Assembly: GCA_030018855.1 (NCBI GenBank)
Contig: JASEHG010000081.1
Coordinates: forward strand, 1 to 8,392
Reading direction: 5' to 3'
DNA: 8,392 nucleotides
Source: Candidatus Brocadiaceae bacterium
GTDB taxonomy: Bacteria; Planctomycetota; Brocadiia; Brocadiales; Bathyanammoxibiaceae
Positions within the stretch are counted from its first letter, which is position 1, and each line of letters starts with the position of its first letter. The translations under genes and the position numbers were made by a program. This document shows positions 1-5,864 of this stretch, in pieces. The notes below the pieces were generated by a model that did not search any database, was not told the DNA's origin, and saw nothing but the letters and a program-made list of their open reading frames with translations.

Positions 1-367
1 TGCCGTATCCTGACGGATAACCAGCATCCCCGTAGACCACATCCGTCTCGCCGGCAGAGACATGACCAGCTACAGGTAAGATGTCAGACACCTCTACTAT
101 TCCCTCGGCCTGTTTAAGAGAGACCTTACGGAAGACCTTGCTTAACCTGTCTTCCGGGCAGGGAGGGAAGTAGTTTGCCTTAAGGAGGTAATCACTAGTT
201 ACCTTAAATGCCGTACTGAGCCTTAATATCTCCGTATCGCTAAAGGAACCCTGCTCGGTGTGTACCCGCCACAATTTTGTCCTGGAGATACCTGTCTCTT
301 TAGCGAATTTCTGCAGTGTCCACTTGTCCCGTCTCAAGAAGGCATAAATCTTTTCAGTTATCCTCAT
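1..367 (-). CDS. XRE-family HTH regulator with LexA/S24-like domain (3' part off window)
   Basis: The visible 122 residues start at ATG (367-365) and run off the left edge. Residues about 4-62 form a helix-turn-helix DNA-binding domain (TLQKFAKETGISRTKLWRV, then a segment ending in SDYLL, typical of XRE/Cro proteins). After a linker, residues 96-122 (LPVAGHVSAGETDVVYGDAG and on) match the beginning of the LexA/CI/S24 peptidase-like domain. In that family the bond cut in self-cleavage is Ala-Gly, and A105-G106 is present in the right context. The catalytic Ser and Lys would lie beyond the window, so activity cannot be judged. In this family such proteins are repressors, often of stress, prophage or mobile-element genes; the target here is inferred to include its own divergent promoter region. 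No Shine-Dalgarno lies directly before this ATG, and an in-frame TGA upstream excludes a longer start; a 14-codon ORF with a better ribosome site overlaps the start. Confidence 0.85.
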   Translation of the reverse strand, partial: MRITEKIYAFLRRDKWTLQKFAKETGISRTKLWRVHTEQGSFSDTEILRLSTAFKVTSDYLLKANYFPPCPEDRLSKVFRKVSLKQAEGIVEVSDILPVAGHVSAGETDVVYGDAGYPSGYG

Positions 368-398
368 GCAACCAAATATACAATCTGGTAACGTTCAT
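354..398 (-). CDS. Possible 14-residue leader ORF overlapping the regulator start
   Basis: ATG at 398-396 is preceded by AGGAG six bases upstream and encodes MNVTRLYIWLHEDN before a TGA at 356-354. That stop lies just inside the regulator gene, in another frame (ATGAGGATAACTGA). The regulator itself has no visible Shine-Dalgarno, so translation of this mini-ORF could deliver ribosomes to it (translational coupling). Against this, if the TATAAT at 414-419 is the real -10, the transcript would begin near 407 and lose part of the AGGAG. It is too short to judge by coding statistics. It may be only a chance ORF. Confidence 0.25.
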   Translation of the reverse strand: MNVTRLYIWLHEDN

Positions 399-413
399 GG
401 CAATCTCCTGTGT

Positions 414-419
414 ATTATA
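414..419 (-). promoter_or_regulatory. Candidate -10 box for the HTH/S24 regulator gene
   Basis: The minus strand reads a perfect TATAAT here, 47 bases before the regulator ATG. No good -35 hexamer is found 16-18 bases upstream (AGCATT is the best placed), so the promoter would be weak or need an activator. The missing -35 position falls inside the palindrome at 433-451. Confidence 0.3.
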
Positions 420-420
420 G

Positions 421-449
421 TTGAAAAATGAGACATAATGCTTGATAAT
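421..449 (+). promoter_or_regulatory. Sigma70-like promoter for the receiver-histidine kinase gene
   Basis: TTGAAA (421-426) and GATAAT (444-449) are separated by 17 bases, matching the sigma70 consensus in five of six bases in each box. The predicted start of transcription is near 456, leaving a leader of about 90 bases before the kinase start. The -10 box is inside the palindrome at 433-451, so a repressor bound there would block it. Confidence 0.5.
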
Positions 450-451
450 GT
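433..451. promoter_or_regulatory. Candidate operator: imperfect palindrome ACATAATGCTTGATAATGT
   Basis: The 19 bases form two 7-base arms in which six pairs match (ACATAAT and ATAATGT) around a 5-base centre. The same stretch also contains ATAATG twice with a 10-base period (435-440, 445-450), placing both on one face of the helix. It covers the -10 of the plus-strand promoter and the -35 position of the minus-strand promoter, as expected for an autoregulatory site of the adjacent HTH/S24 protein. Binding by that protein is inference. Confidence 0.4.
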
Positions 452-471
452 ATTCCTAAAATATATATATT

Positions 472-487
472 GTTTCAATTGTGAAAC
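472..487. promoter_or_regulatory. Candidate second operator: GTTTCA-N4-TGAAAC
   Basis: A perfect 6-base inverted repeat with a 4-base centre (GTTTCAATTGTGAAAC) lies about 16-31 bases downstream of the predicted kinase transcription start, after a run of alternating AT. Position and symmetry suit a dimeric regulator. Its sequence differs from the 433-451 palindrome, so if both are real they may bind different proteins. Confidence 0.35.
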
Positions 488-546
488 TACGGTGCGGGAT
501 GGCAATTGAAGGGTGACAGTGTAGCTGGTTTTTGGGAATCTGGCAG

Positions 547-1638
547 GTGAAAAAAAACATACTTGTTATTGATGATGACAGGTTTGTATGCAAGGGTATT
601 TCTGCCTTGCTTGAGAAGTACTATATGGTGGACTATGCCCTTACGGGAAAAGAGGGGATAGATAAGTTTCAAAAGACTTCCCCAAGTATAGTATTTGTAG
701 ATTATTGCCTTCCCGATATGGATGGGCTTGAGGTTATAGGAAAATTAAACCCTCTGGGATGTGGTATGACTTGTGATGATGTGGGGGCGTATGCTAAGGG
801 ACAAAAAGCGGTGGGCATAATCTTTATAACCAGTTGCGGAGATGTGGAACTCGCAATAAAAGCGCTGAGGGCAGGGGTATTTGGCTATGTAGAAAAACCC
901 ATAGAACCTGAGATTCTGATGGCCTCGCTGAGGAGGCTGGAGACCTTCCGTATGCTGGAGCAACAGAGGTACCGGGCTGAACTGGAAAAAGAGATGTTGG
1001 TCTTCAGCCTGAGCCATGAACTGAAGAACTTTCTTGCAATAATCTCAGGGAATGTACAATTGCTTGAGGGTGGGACTGTCAGCCAACCGGAAAGAAAAAA
1101 GGCATTTGAGGCCACCAAAACGACCTTGAAAGACAGCGTAGCTATTATGGATAAGTTGAAGGACTATGTCAAACTCAAGTCCGTAGAAGGCACCTCGCAG
1201 TCATTGGACGTTAATTCCCTTGTAACGAACGCAGTCTCCTCACTGCGTTACGTCTTTGAAGGGGCTGATTCAAGGGCCGTGAAGATAGACACGCACCTGG
1301 GAGACTGCAAGAAAATTAAGGTTGATCCCATTGAAGTGCATGGGGCACTCGTAAATATACTTATTAACGCAGGTTACGCCTCAAAGGGGGAAGGGGATAT
1401 TACCATATCTACTTCCATGGAAAAGGATTTTGTAGTAATAAAAATAAGTGATACAGGCCCTGGAATTCCGGAAGAAATAAGGGAGAAACTCTGCAGGCCC
1501 TTTACCAACACCGGAGGAACGGGCATAGGACTCTTCTGGAGTAGTTTTATCGCATCGCGATGGGGGGGTACCCTGGGTATAGAGGGTGCCCCTGGAAGGG
1601 GTACCACGGTGCTCATAAGATTTCCTTGCGAAAGGTAA
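547..1638 (+). CDS. Hybrid receiver-histidine kinase (REC-HisKA-HATPase), cytosolic
   Basis: This 363-residue protein has no membrane segment or signal peptide. Residues 1-134 are a response-regulator receiver: acidic pocket D9-D11, phospho-acceptor D52 in VFVDYCLPDMDG, T95 and K117 (YVEKP). Residues about 140-210 are the dimerisation/phosphoacceptor region with H157 in FSLSHELKNF. Residues about 260-363 are the ATP-binding domain: N274 in NILINAGYAS, DTGPGIP (302-308), an F-box around RPF, and GGTGIGLF (323-330). All catalytic residues appear present. Receiver-first kinases typically accept a phosphoryl group from another kinase and pass a signal on; the partner is not in the window. Residues about 69-90 are longer than usual for a receiver and carry a Cys-x3-Cys pair. 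The Pro usual after HELK-N is Phe. The GTG at 547 is preferred because it gives the classic MKKNILVIDDD start and has GGGA nine bases upstream; TTG at 532 is the alternative. Confidence 0.88.
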   Translation: MKKNILVIDDDRFVCKGISALLEKYYMVDYALTGKEGIDKFQKTSPSIVFVDYCLPDMDGLEVIGKLNPLGCGMTCDDVGAYAKGQKAVGIIFITSCGDVELAIKALRAGVFGYVEKPIEPEILMASLRRLETFRMLEQQRYRAELEKEMLVFSLSHELKNFLAIISGNVQLLEGGTVSQPERKKAFEATKTTLKDSVAIMDKLKDYVKLKSVEGTSQSLDVNSLVTNAVSSLRYVFEGADSRAVKIDTHLGDCKKIKVDPIEVHGALVNILINAGYASKGEGDITISTSMEKDFVVIKISDTGPGIPEEIREKLCRPFTNTGGTGIGLFWSSFIASRWGGTLGIEGAPGRGTTVLIRFPCER

Positions 1639-1700
1639 CAGAGACCTCTGCAAAACTCTACACACCTGCCATTCCTTCTCCACCTGAGGCGGATGAGCAG

Positions 1701-1745
1701 TTCGGCCCTGTAGGGGCACGTTGCAACGTGCCCCTACCTGCCGAA
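1701..1745. repeat. 45-base interrupted inverted repeat with a perfect 28-base palindromic core
   Basis: The core at 1710-1737 is a perfect palindrome with 14-base arms (GTAGGGGCACGTTG and its complement). Outside it, TTCGGC (1701-1706) pairs with GCCGAA (1740-1745) across a small 3x2 internal loop. It lies 63 bases after the kinase stop codon. No T-run follows, so it is not a typical intrinsic terminator. It shares its GTAGGGGC tips with the repeat at 1783-1811 and appears to belong to a family of intergenic palindromic (REP-like) elements. Confidence 0.75.
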
Positions 1746-1769
1746 GGGCTCAGCCGAACGGCTGAGCCC
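1746..1769. repeat. Hairpin: 10-bp GC-rich stem with GAAC loop
   Basis: GGGCTCAGCC and GGCTGAGCCC pair perfectly around GAAC. It directly abuts the preceding inverted repeat, and GCCGAA occurs in both (1740-1745, 1753-1758), suggesting a composite element. The bases after it are C-rich (CCCTTACATCCC), not a clean T-run, so a terminator role for the kinase transcript is possible but weak. Confidence 0.6.
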
Positions 1770-1782
1770 CCTTACATCCCTG

Positions 1783-1811
1783 GTAGGGGCGACCCGCCGG
1801 GTCGCCCCTGC
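1783..1811. repeat. 29-base palindrome, second GTAGGGGC-type repeat
   Basis: Arms GTAGGGGCGACCCG and CGGGTCGCCCCTGC pair around a single C, with one T-G wobble near the tip. The tips match those of the 1710-1737 palindrome, but the core differs (GACCCG here, ACGTTG there). This pattern, conserved ends with variable cores, suggests two members of one interspersed repeat family. Confidence 0.7.
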
Positions 1812-1860
1812 GAAAGTGTTACCCATGTCTATATACTCCACATAACGCCCCCTTTTGCCC

Positions 1861-1888
1861 TTGACAAACCTATCCGATTTTATAAAAT
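1861..1888 (+). promoter_or_regulatory. Sigma70-like promoter for hemL
   Basis: A consensus TTGACA (1861-1866) and TAAAAT (1883-1888, five of six matches) are 16 bases apart in an AT-rich stretch. Predicted transcription starts near 1895, giving a leader of roughly 45 bases before the hemL start codon. The leader shows no obvious riboswitch or attenuator. Confidence 0.6.
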
Positions 1889-1940
1889 ACAAAATCTTTT
1901 ATTGGGAGTAGCCTTCCCACTTGCCTGCGGAGAATCCGGT

Positions 1941-3246
1941 TTGGAAACAACTACAAACAAACTCAACACCCGGAAGTCAGAAAAGGCCTTTAAAGAGGCC
2001 CAGAAACACATACCTGGAGGGGTCAATAGCCCGGTAAGGGCCTTTGGTCCGGTGGGGGGGCACCCCTATATTCTTCAAATCAGGTTCGGGTTGCCACGTT
2101 ACGGATATAGATGGGAATAGTTACATAGACTACGTATGCTCCTGGGGGCCGCTAATCCTGGGGCATGCCCATCCAGATGTGATAAAAAAGATAAGGTCTA
2201 CTGCATCAAAAGGCACTAGTTTTGGCGCCCCTACTGTACTAGAGACCAAACTTGCCAAACTTATCAAAGAGGCGGTACCCTCTATTGAAAAGGTAAGGTT
2301 CGTGAACTCCGGCACCGAGGCCACCATGAGCGCCATCCGGGTGGCCAGGGCCTTCACGGGACGGGAACTGGTCGTAAAGTTTGAGGGATGTTACCATGGC
2401 CATGTGGACGGCCTCCTTATAAAGGCCGGCTCCGGAGCGGCTACCCTGGGGATACCTACAAGCCCAGGAATCCCCCAGGGATATGCGAGTACCACAGTCG
2501 TCCTCCCCTACAACAGCCTCCAGGCCGTTGAGGCCCTGTGCAAGGAGAGGGGGAGGGAGATAGCCTGTATAATCCTGGAGCCGGTGGCCGGCAACATGGG
2601 TGTAGTCCCACCCGTGCCAGGTTATCTGGAGGGGCTGTGGAAGCTCACGAGGGCCAATGGTATAGTGCTGATATTTGACGAGGTCATGAGCGGCTTCAGG
2701 GTCTCACCTGGAGGGGCGCAGGGACTCTACGGGATACGTCCAGACCTCACTACCCTGGGCAAGATTATCGGTGGAGGGCTCCCCGTCGGGGCCTATGGAG
2801 GGAGGGCAGACATAATGGACAAAATCGCCCCCCTGGGTGCCGTGTATCAGGCAGGTACCCTATCGGGTAACCCGGTGGCCATGGCGGCGGGGGTTGCCAC
2901 ACTGGAGGCCCTTAAGGAGGCGTCCCTTTATGAAAGACTGGAGGAGAGCTCCAGGAACCTGGCTGAAGGGCTTGAGAGGGCGGCAAGAGACAGTGGCGTA
3001 AAGACCTTCCATACCCGTGTAGGCTCTATGCTCTGTATCTTCTTTACGGAGAATAGGGTCACAGACTGGGATTCAGCTAAGACCTCCGATACCCAACATT
3101 ACGCCGCTTACTTCAGGGGTATGCTAGAAAGGGGTGTTTACCTCGCCCCAAGCCAGTTTGAGGCCGCCTTCGTCTCCACAGCCCATGGGGGAGAGGACAT
3201 AGAGGCCACCATCAAAGCAAGCTCAGAGGCGATGAAGGGTCTTTAG
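1941..3246 (+). CDS. hemL: Glutamate-1-semialdehyde 2,1-aminomutase, interrupted by a one-base frameshift
   Basis: HemL is a PLP enzyme that converts glutamate-1-semialdehyde to 5-aminolevulinate, the last step of the C5 route to heme and other tetrapyrroles. TTG at 1941 is chosen because GGAGA (1929-1933) lies seven bases upstream and the protein then has family-like length. The first frame gives the typical start (KHIPGGVNSPVRAFGPVGG), but after the seven-G run at 2054-2060 it goes out of frame and stops at 2118-2120. The +1 frame continues at once with GTPIFFKSG and runs to the TAG at 3244-3246. With one G removed the product is 434 residues, normal for the family, with NSGTEA (122-127), D246 in FDEVMSGFRV and the PLP-binding lysine K274 in TTLGKIIGGGLPVG. 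The rest is well conserved, so a sequencing error or a recent mutation is more likely than old decay. As written, the gene yields only a 59-residue fragment unless ribosomes shift or restart at TTG 2044. Confidence 0.9.
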
Positions 3247-3295
3247 CTGAATTGCTTAATAGAAGGAAGGTCAGGGGGCTTCTTATTGAATAAAA

Positions 3296-3580
3296 CTACT
3301 GAGCGGTTGCTTCTTCCTTTTTACTGGCAGACTCGGTTAGAACCACTGCCCGATTCTGCTTGACCTCCATAAAGCCCCCATCTATGGTAAGGTAGAAGAC
3401 TTTCTCTCCAGGCTCCTCTACTTTTAGAAGTCCCTTTTTCAGGCAGGTAAACAGGGGGCAATGACCGTGGAGGACGCCCAAGGACCCCTCAATCCCTTCC
3501 GCTACTATACTGGTAACCTCCCCGCGATAAACAGGTCTTAGTGGGGTAAGTACCTCTAGTTTGAATGTCTTAGCTGACAT
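3296..3580 (-). CDS. atpC: ATP synthase epsilon subunit, short form
   Basis: This is the rotor-stalk subunit of F1 that binds gamma and the c-ring. The 94 residues cover the N-terminal beta-sandwich domain (LEVLTPLRPVYRGEVTSIVA, the GSLGVLHGH turn at 32-40, GGFMEV near 68-73, NRAVVLTE). They end with a charged tail, ASKKEEATAQ. The usual family length is about 130-140 residues; the C-terminal two-helix hairpin that inhibits ATP hydrolysis in many bacteria is absent. The ATG at 3580 lies eight bases past the atpD stop and gives MSAKTFKLEV; a TTG two codons earlier (3586) is an alternative. No strong Shine-Dalgarno is seen, so translation is probably coupled to atpD. It is the last gene of the operon. 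Confidence 0.9.
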   Translation of the reverse strand: MSAKTFKLEVLTPLRPVYRGEVTSIVAEGIEGSLGVLHGHCPLFTCLKKGLLKVEEPGEKVFYLTIDGGFMEVKQNRAVVLTESASKKEEATAQ

Positions 3581-3588
3581 GGTCAATC

Positions 3589-4989
3589 TTAGCTAACCTT
3601 TTTGGCTTTCTCCACTACGTCTTCAATTCCACCCACCATATAGAAGGCCTGCTCGGGCAGGTGGTCATATTTCCCTTCTACTACCTCTTTAAAGCTCTTA
3701 ATAGTCTCCTGGAGCGGGACATACTTACCCTTAGAGCCGGTGAACTGTTCTGCCACGAAGAAGGGTTGGGAGAGGAATTTCTGTATACGGCGTGCCCTAG
3801 CCACTAGAACCTTATCTTCCTCAGAGAGTTCCTCCATACCCAAAATGGCTATAAAGTCCTGAAGCTCTTTGTACCTCTGAAGGATCCTCTGCACCTCCCT
3901 GGCCACCTGGTAATGCTCTTCCCCTACTACCTTCGGGTCAAGTATTCTGGAAGTGGAACGCAGTGGGTCAACGGCTGGATATATACCCAATTCTGCAATC
4001 TGCCTGGATAGCCATATAGTGGAATCCAGGTGCGGGAAGGTGGCCACAGGTGCCGGGTCTGTAAAGTCGTCTGCCGGGACATATATGGCCTGCATTGAGG
4101 TTATGGAGCCTTTCTTTGTAGAGGTAATCCTTTCTTGCAGGTCGCCCATTTCTGTAGCAAGGGTTGGCTGATAGCCCACGGCAGAGGGCATCCTCCCCAA
4201 GAGTGCCGAGACCTCGGACCCTGCCTGGACGAATCGGAAGATATTATCAATGAAAAGGAGTACGTCCTGGCCTTCTACGTCTCTGAAGTACTCAGCCATT
4301 GTAAGTGCAGTTAGCCCTACCCTGAGCCTCGCTCCCGGGGGCTCGTTCATCTGGCCAAAAACCAGGACGGTCTTATCCAGTACGCCCGATTCCTTCATCT
4401 CCAGATAGAGGTCGTTTCCTTCACGTGTCCTCTCCCCTACGCCCGCAAAGGTGGAAACTCCACCATGCTCAGTAGCAATGTTCCTGATGAGCTCCATTAT
4501 GAGGACGGTTTTACCTACTCCTGCCCCACCGAACATACCCACCTTTCCGCCCCTTGGGAAGGGTGCCAGGAGGTCTACCACCTTTAGCCCTGTCTCAAAG
4601 GGGGTAGTAGTTGTCTCCCTTTCATTGAAGGATGGGGCAGAACGGTGTATGGGGCGGCTCTCGGATGCCTTTAGCTCTCCCATCTGGTCTATAGCTTCGC
4701 CAAGGAGGTTAAATATCCTGCCAAGGACTGCCTTGCCCACGGGGACCTCTATTGGTTTGCCCGTATCCTCCGCCTTCGTTCCCCTGACCAGCCCGTCAGT
4801 GGAGGCAAGGGCCACACACCTTACAGTATCACTACCAATATGCTGTGCAACCTCTACCACAAGGGTCGTACCATTTTTGGGTTCTTGAATCTTTATGGCA
4901 TTATAGATAGCTGGAAGGTTCCCCGGGCTAAACCTTATGTCTACTACGGGACCTATTATCTGTGTTATAGCGCCGATATTGTTATTCAA
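3589..4989 (-). CDS. atpD: ATP synthase F1 beta subunit (catalytic)
   Basis: This is the catalytic subunit of the alpha3-beta3 head; it makes ATP from ADP and phosphate as gamma rotates. Its 466 residues are full length. Visible motifs are the Walker A loop GGAGVGKT (154-161), the catalytic glutamate E186 in GVGERTREGNDLY, Walker B ending at D248 (VLLFID), and the DELSEED-loop equivalent EELSEED (386-392). The start is TTG at 4989-4987, which gives MNNNIGAITQIIGPVVDI. It is supported by a perfect AAGGAGG (5002-4996) six bases upstream, and no ATG fits as well. It follows atpG by 14 bases and precedes atpC by eight. Confidence 0.98.
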   Translation of the reverse strand: MNNNIGAITQIIGPVVDIRFSPGNLPAIYNAIKIQEPKNGTTLVVEVAQHIGSDTVRCVALASTDGLVRGTKAEDTGKPIEVPVGKAVLGRIFNLLGEAIDQMGELKASESRPIHRSAPSFNERETTTTPFETGLKVVDLLAPFPRGGKVGMFGGAGVGKTVLIMELIRNIATEHGGVSTFAGVGERTREGNDLYLEMKESGVLDKTVLVFGQMNEPPGARLRVGLTALTMAEYFRDVEGQDVLLFIDNIFRFVQAGSEVSALLGRMPSAVGYQPTLATEMGDLQERITSTKKGSITSMQAIYVPADDFTDPAPVATFPHLDSTIWLSRQIAELGIYPAVDPLRSTSRILDPKVVGEEHYQVAREVQRILQRYKELQDFIAILGMEELSEEDKVLVARARRIQKFLSQPFFVAEQFTGSKGKYVPLQETIKSFKEVVEGKYDHLPEQAFYMVGGIEDVVEKAKKVS

Positions 4990-4995
4990 CCTATA

Positions 4996-5002
4996 CCTCC
5001 TT
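4996..5002 (-). promoter_or_regulatory. Strong Shine-Dalgarno fixing the atpD TTG start
   Basis: The minus strand reads AAGGAGG, starting just after the atpG stop codon (TAA at 5006-5004) and ending six bases before TTG. Its strength and spacing justify the non-ATG start of atpD and may offset weaker initiation at TTG. Confidence 0.8.
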
Positions 5003-5003
5003 C

Positions 5004-5858
5004 TTAAGGCCTGAGGGCCTCTGCGCCCGAGACCACCTCCATGAGTTCTCTGGTGATGGCCTCCTGGCGGGCCTTGTTATAAGAACGCGTCAGCTCGCTT
5101 ATCATCTCCTCTGCGTTCTCAGAGGCGGCTATCATCGCTACCCTGCGGGCCGCATACTCTGAGGTGAGAGATTCCCAAATGGCATGTTGGATGCAGTTCT
5201 CCAGGTATTTGGGGAACATCGCATTGAATATATCTTCTTCAGAAGGTTCAAAGATGTAATCAGGCCTTATCGCCTTTTCCGGTTTGCCTTCCAAGGGCAG
5301 GAGCTTTACGCCTGTGACTGTACCCTTCATCATTGTAATAAACTTTGTAAAGAACAGATGTAGCTCCTGGTAAGTCCCCTTCTGGAAATCTTTTATGAGA
5401 TTATCTACAAACTTTATTATATCAACTTGTTCAAGTTTTTCCACACCCTCAGGGAAGTATTTCTCTATGGGGTGATTCCTCTTCTGGAAGAAGAGGAATC
5501 CTTTTCTGCCCATGAGGGTGAGCTGGATTTCTTTATTGGGATTTTCCCTTATAAATTTCTGGACGTACTGCAGGATGTTGGCGTTGTAGGCGCCGCAAAG
5601 GCCCTTGTCAGAGGTTATCACTATGAGTTTGATTACCTTGACCTCCTTCTCTTTTAGCAGATAATGGGTCTTGCCGATAAAGTTGCTGGCGAGATAATTA
5701 AGCAGGTGGCCCATCCTCTCTGTATAGTGCCTTGCCTCCAGAAGCCTTGCCTCAGCCTTTCTGAGTCTATTGGCGGCCACCATCTCCATTGCCCTGGTTA
5801 TCTGCTGGATATTGGTGACGCCCCTTATCCTGCTTTTAATTTCCCTTGTGCTCTGCAA
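5004..5858 (-). CDS. atpG: ATP synthase F1 gamma subunit
   Basis: This is the central rotor shaft that couples proton-driven c-ring rotation to the beta sites. It has 284 residues, a normal length. The N-terminal helix TNIQQITRAMEMVAANRLRK and the C-terminal helix (ASENAEEMISELTRSYNKAR, then QEAITRELMEVVSGAEAL) are the two conserved coiled-coil ends of the family. The middle (SDKGLCGAYNANI near 83-95) is the typical globular domain. The start is TTG at 5858-5856, giving MQSTREIKSRIRGV. AGGAG (5873-5869) is ten bases upstream and overlaps the end of atpA, whose stop lies only six bases before this start, so the two genes are likely translationally coupled. Confidence 0.97.
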   Translation of the reverse strand: MQSTREIKSRIRGVTNIQQITRAMEMVAANRLRKAEARLLEARHYTERMGHLLNYLASNFIGKTHYLLKEKEVKVIKLIVITSDKGLCGAYNANILQYVQKFIRENPNKEIQLTLMGRKGFLFFQKRNHPIEKYFPEGVEKLEQVDIIKFVDNLIKDFQKGTYQELHLFFTKFITMMKGTVTGVKLLPLEGKPEKAIRPDYIFEPSEEDIFNAMFPKYLENCIQHAIWESLTSEYAARRVAMIAASENAEEMISELTRSYNKARQEAITRELMEVVSGAEALRP

Positions 5859-5864
5859 AGTGCT

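Noticed and set aside
499..516. Five-codon ORF (MAIEG) in the kinase leader
   Set aside because: Too short and without a convincing ribosome site or link to the downstream start.
532..546. TTG 532 as the start of the receiver-kinase
   Set aside because: It adds five residues (MGIWQ) not typical of receivers and lacks a clear ribosome site; GTG 547 fits better, though this is not certain.
487..672. Minus-strand ORF of 61 codons over the kinase start
   Set aside because: It overlaps the conserved receiver codons in antisense and shows no recognisable domain or ribosome site.
1889..1940. Riboswitch or attenuator in the hemL leader
   Set aside because: The leader is about 45 bases and AT-rich, with no stable stem-loop or conserved core that I can see.
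2044..2060. Programmed ribosomal frameshift in hemL
   Set aside because: The family is not known to use one, no stop codon or pause element is placed at the shift, and a G-run length change is a simpler explanation. Kept only as a remote alternative.
1560..2120. A 186-codon open frame running through the end of the kinase, the hairpins and the hemL 5' end
   Set aside because: Its first part is antisense-like noise through palindromes; only codons from TTG 1941 resemble a protein (HemL N-terminus). It is hemL's frame extended upstream without a stop.
3247..3295. Bidirectional terminator between hemL and atpC
   Set aside because: Only a weak stem (AGAAG with CTTCT) around a 13-base loop is visible, with no solid T-run on either strand.
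4451..4888. Plus-strand ORF of 145 codons inside atpD
   Set aside because: It is antisense to highly conserved beta-subunit sequence, Ser/Pro-rich as expected from a shadow frame; the same applies to the plus-strand ORFs over atpG, atpA and atpH.
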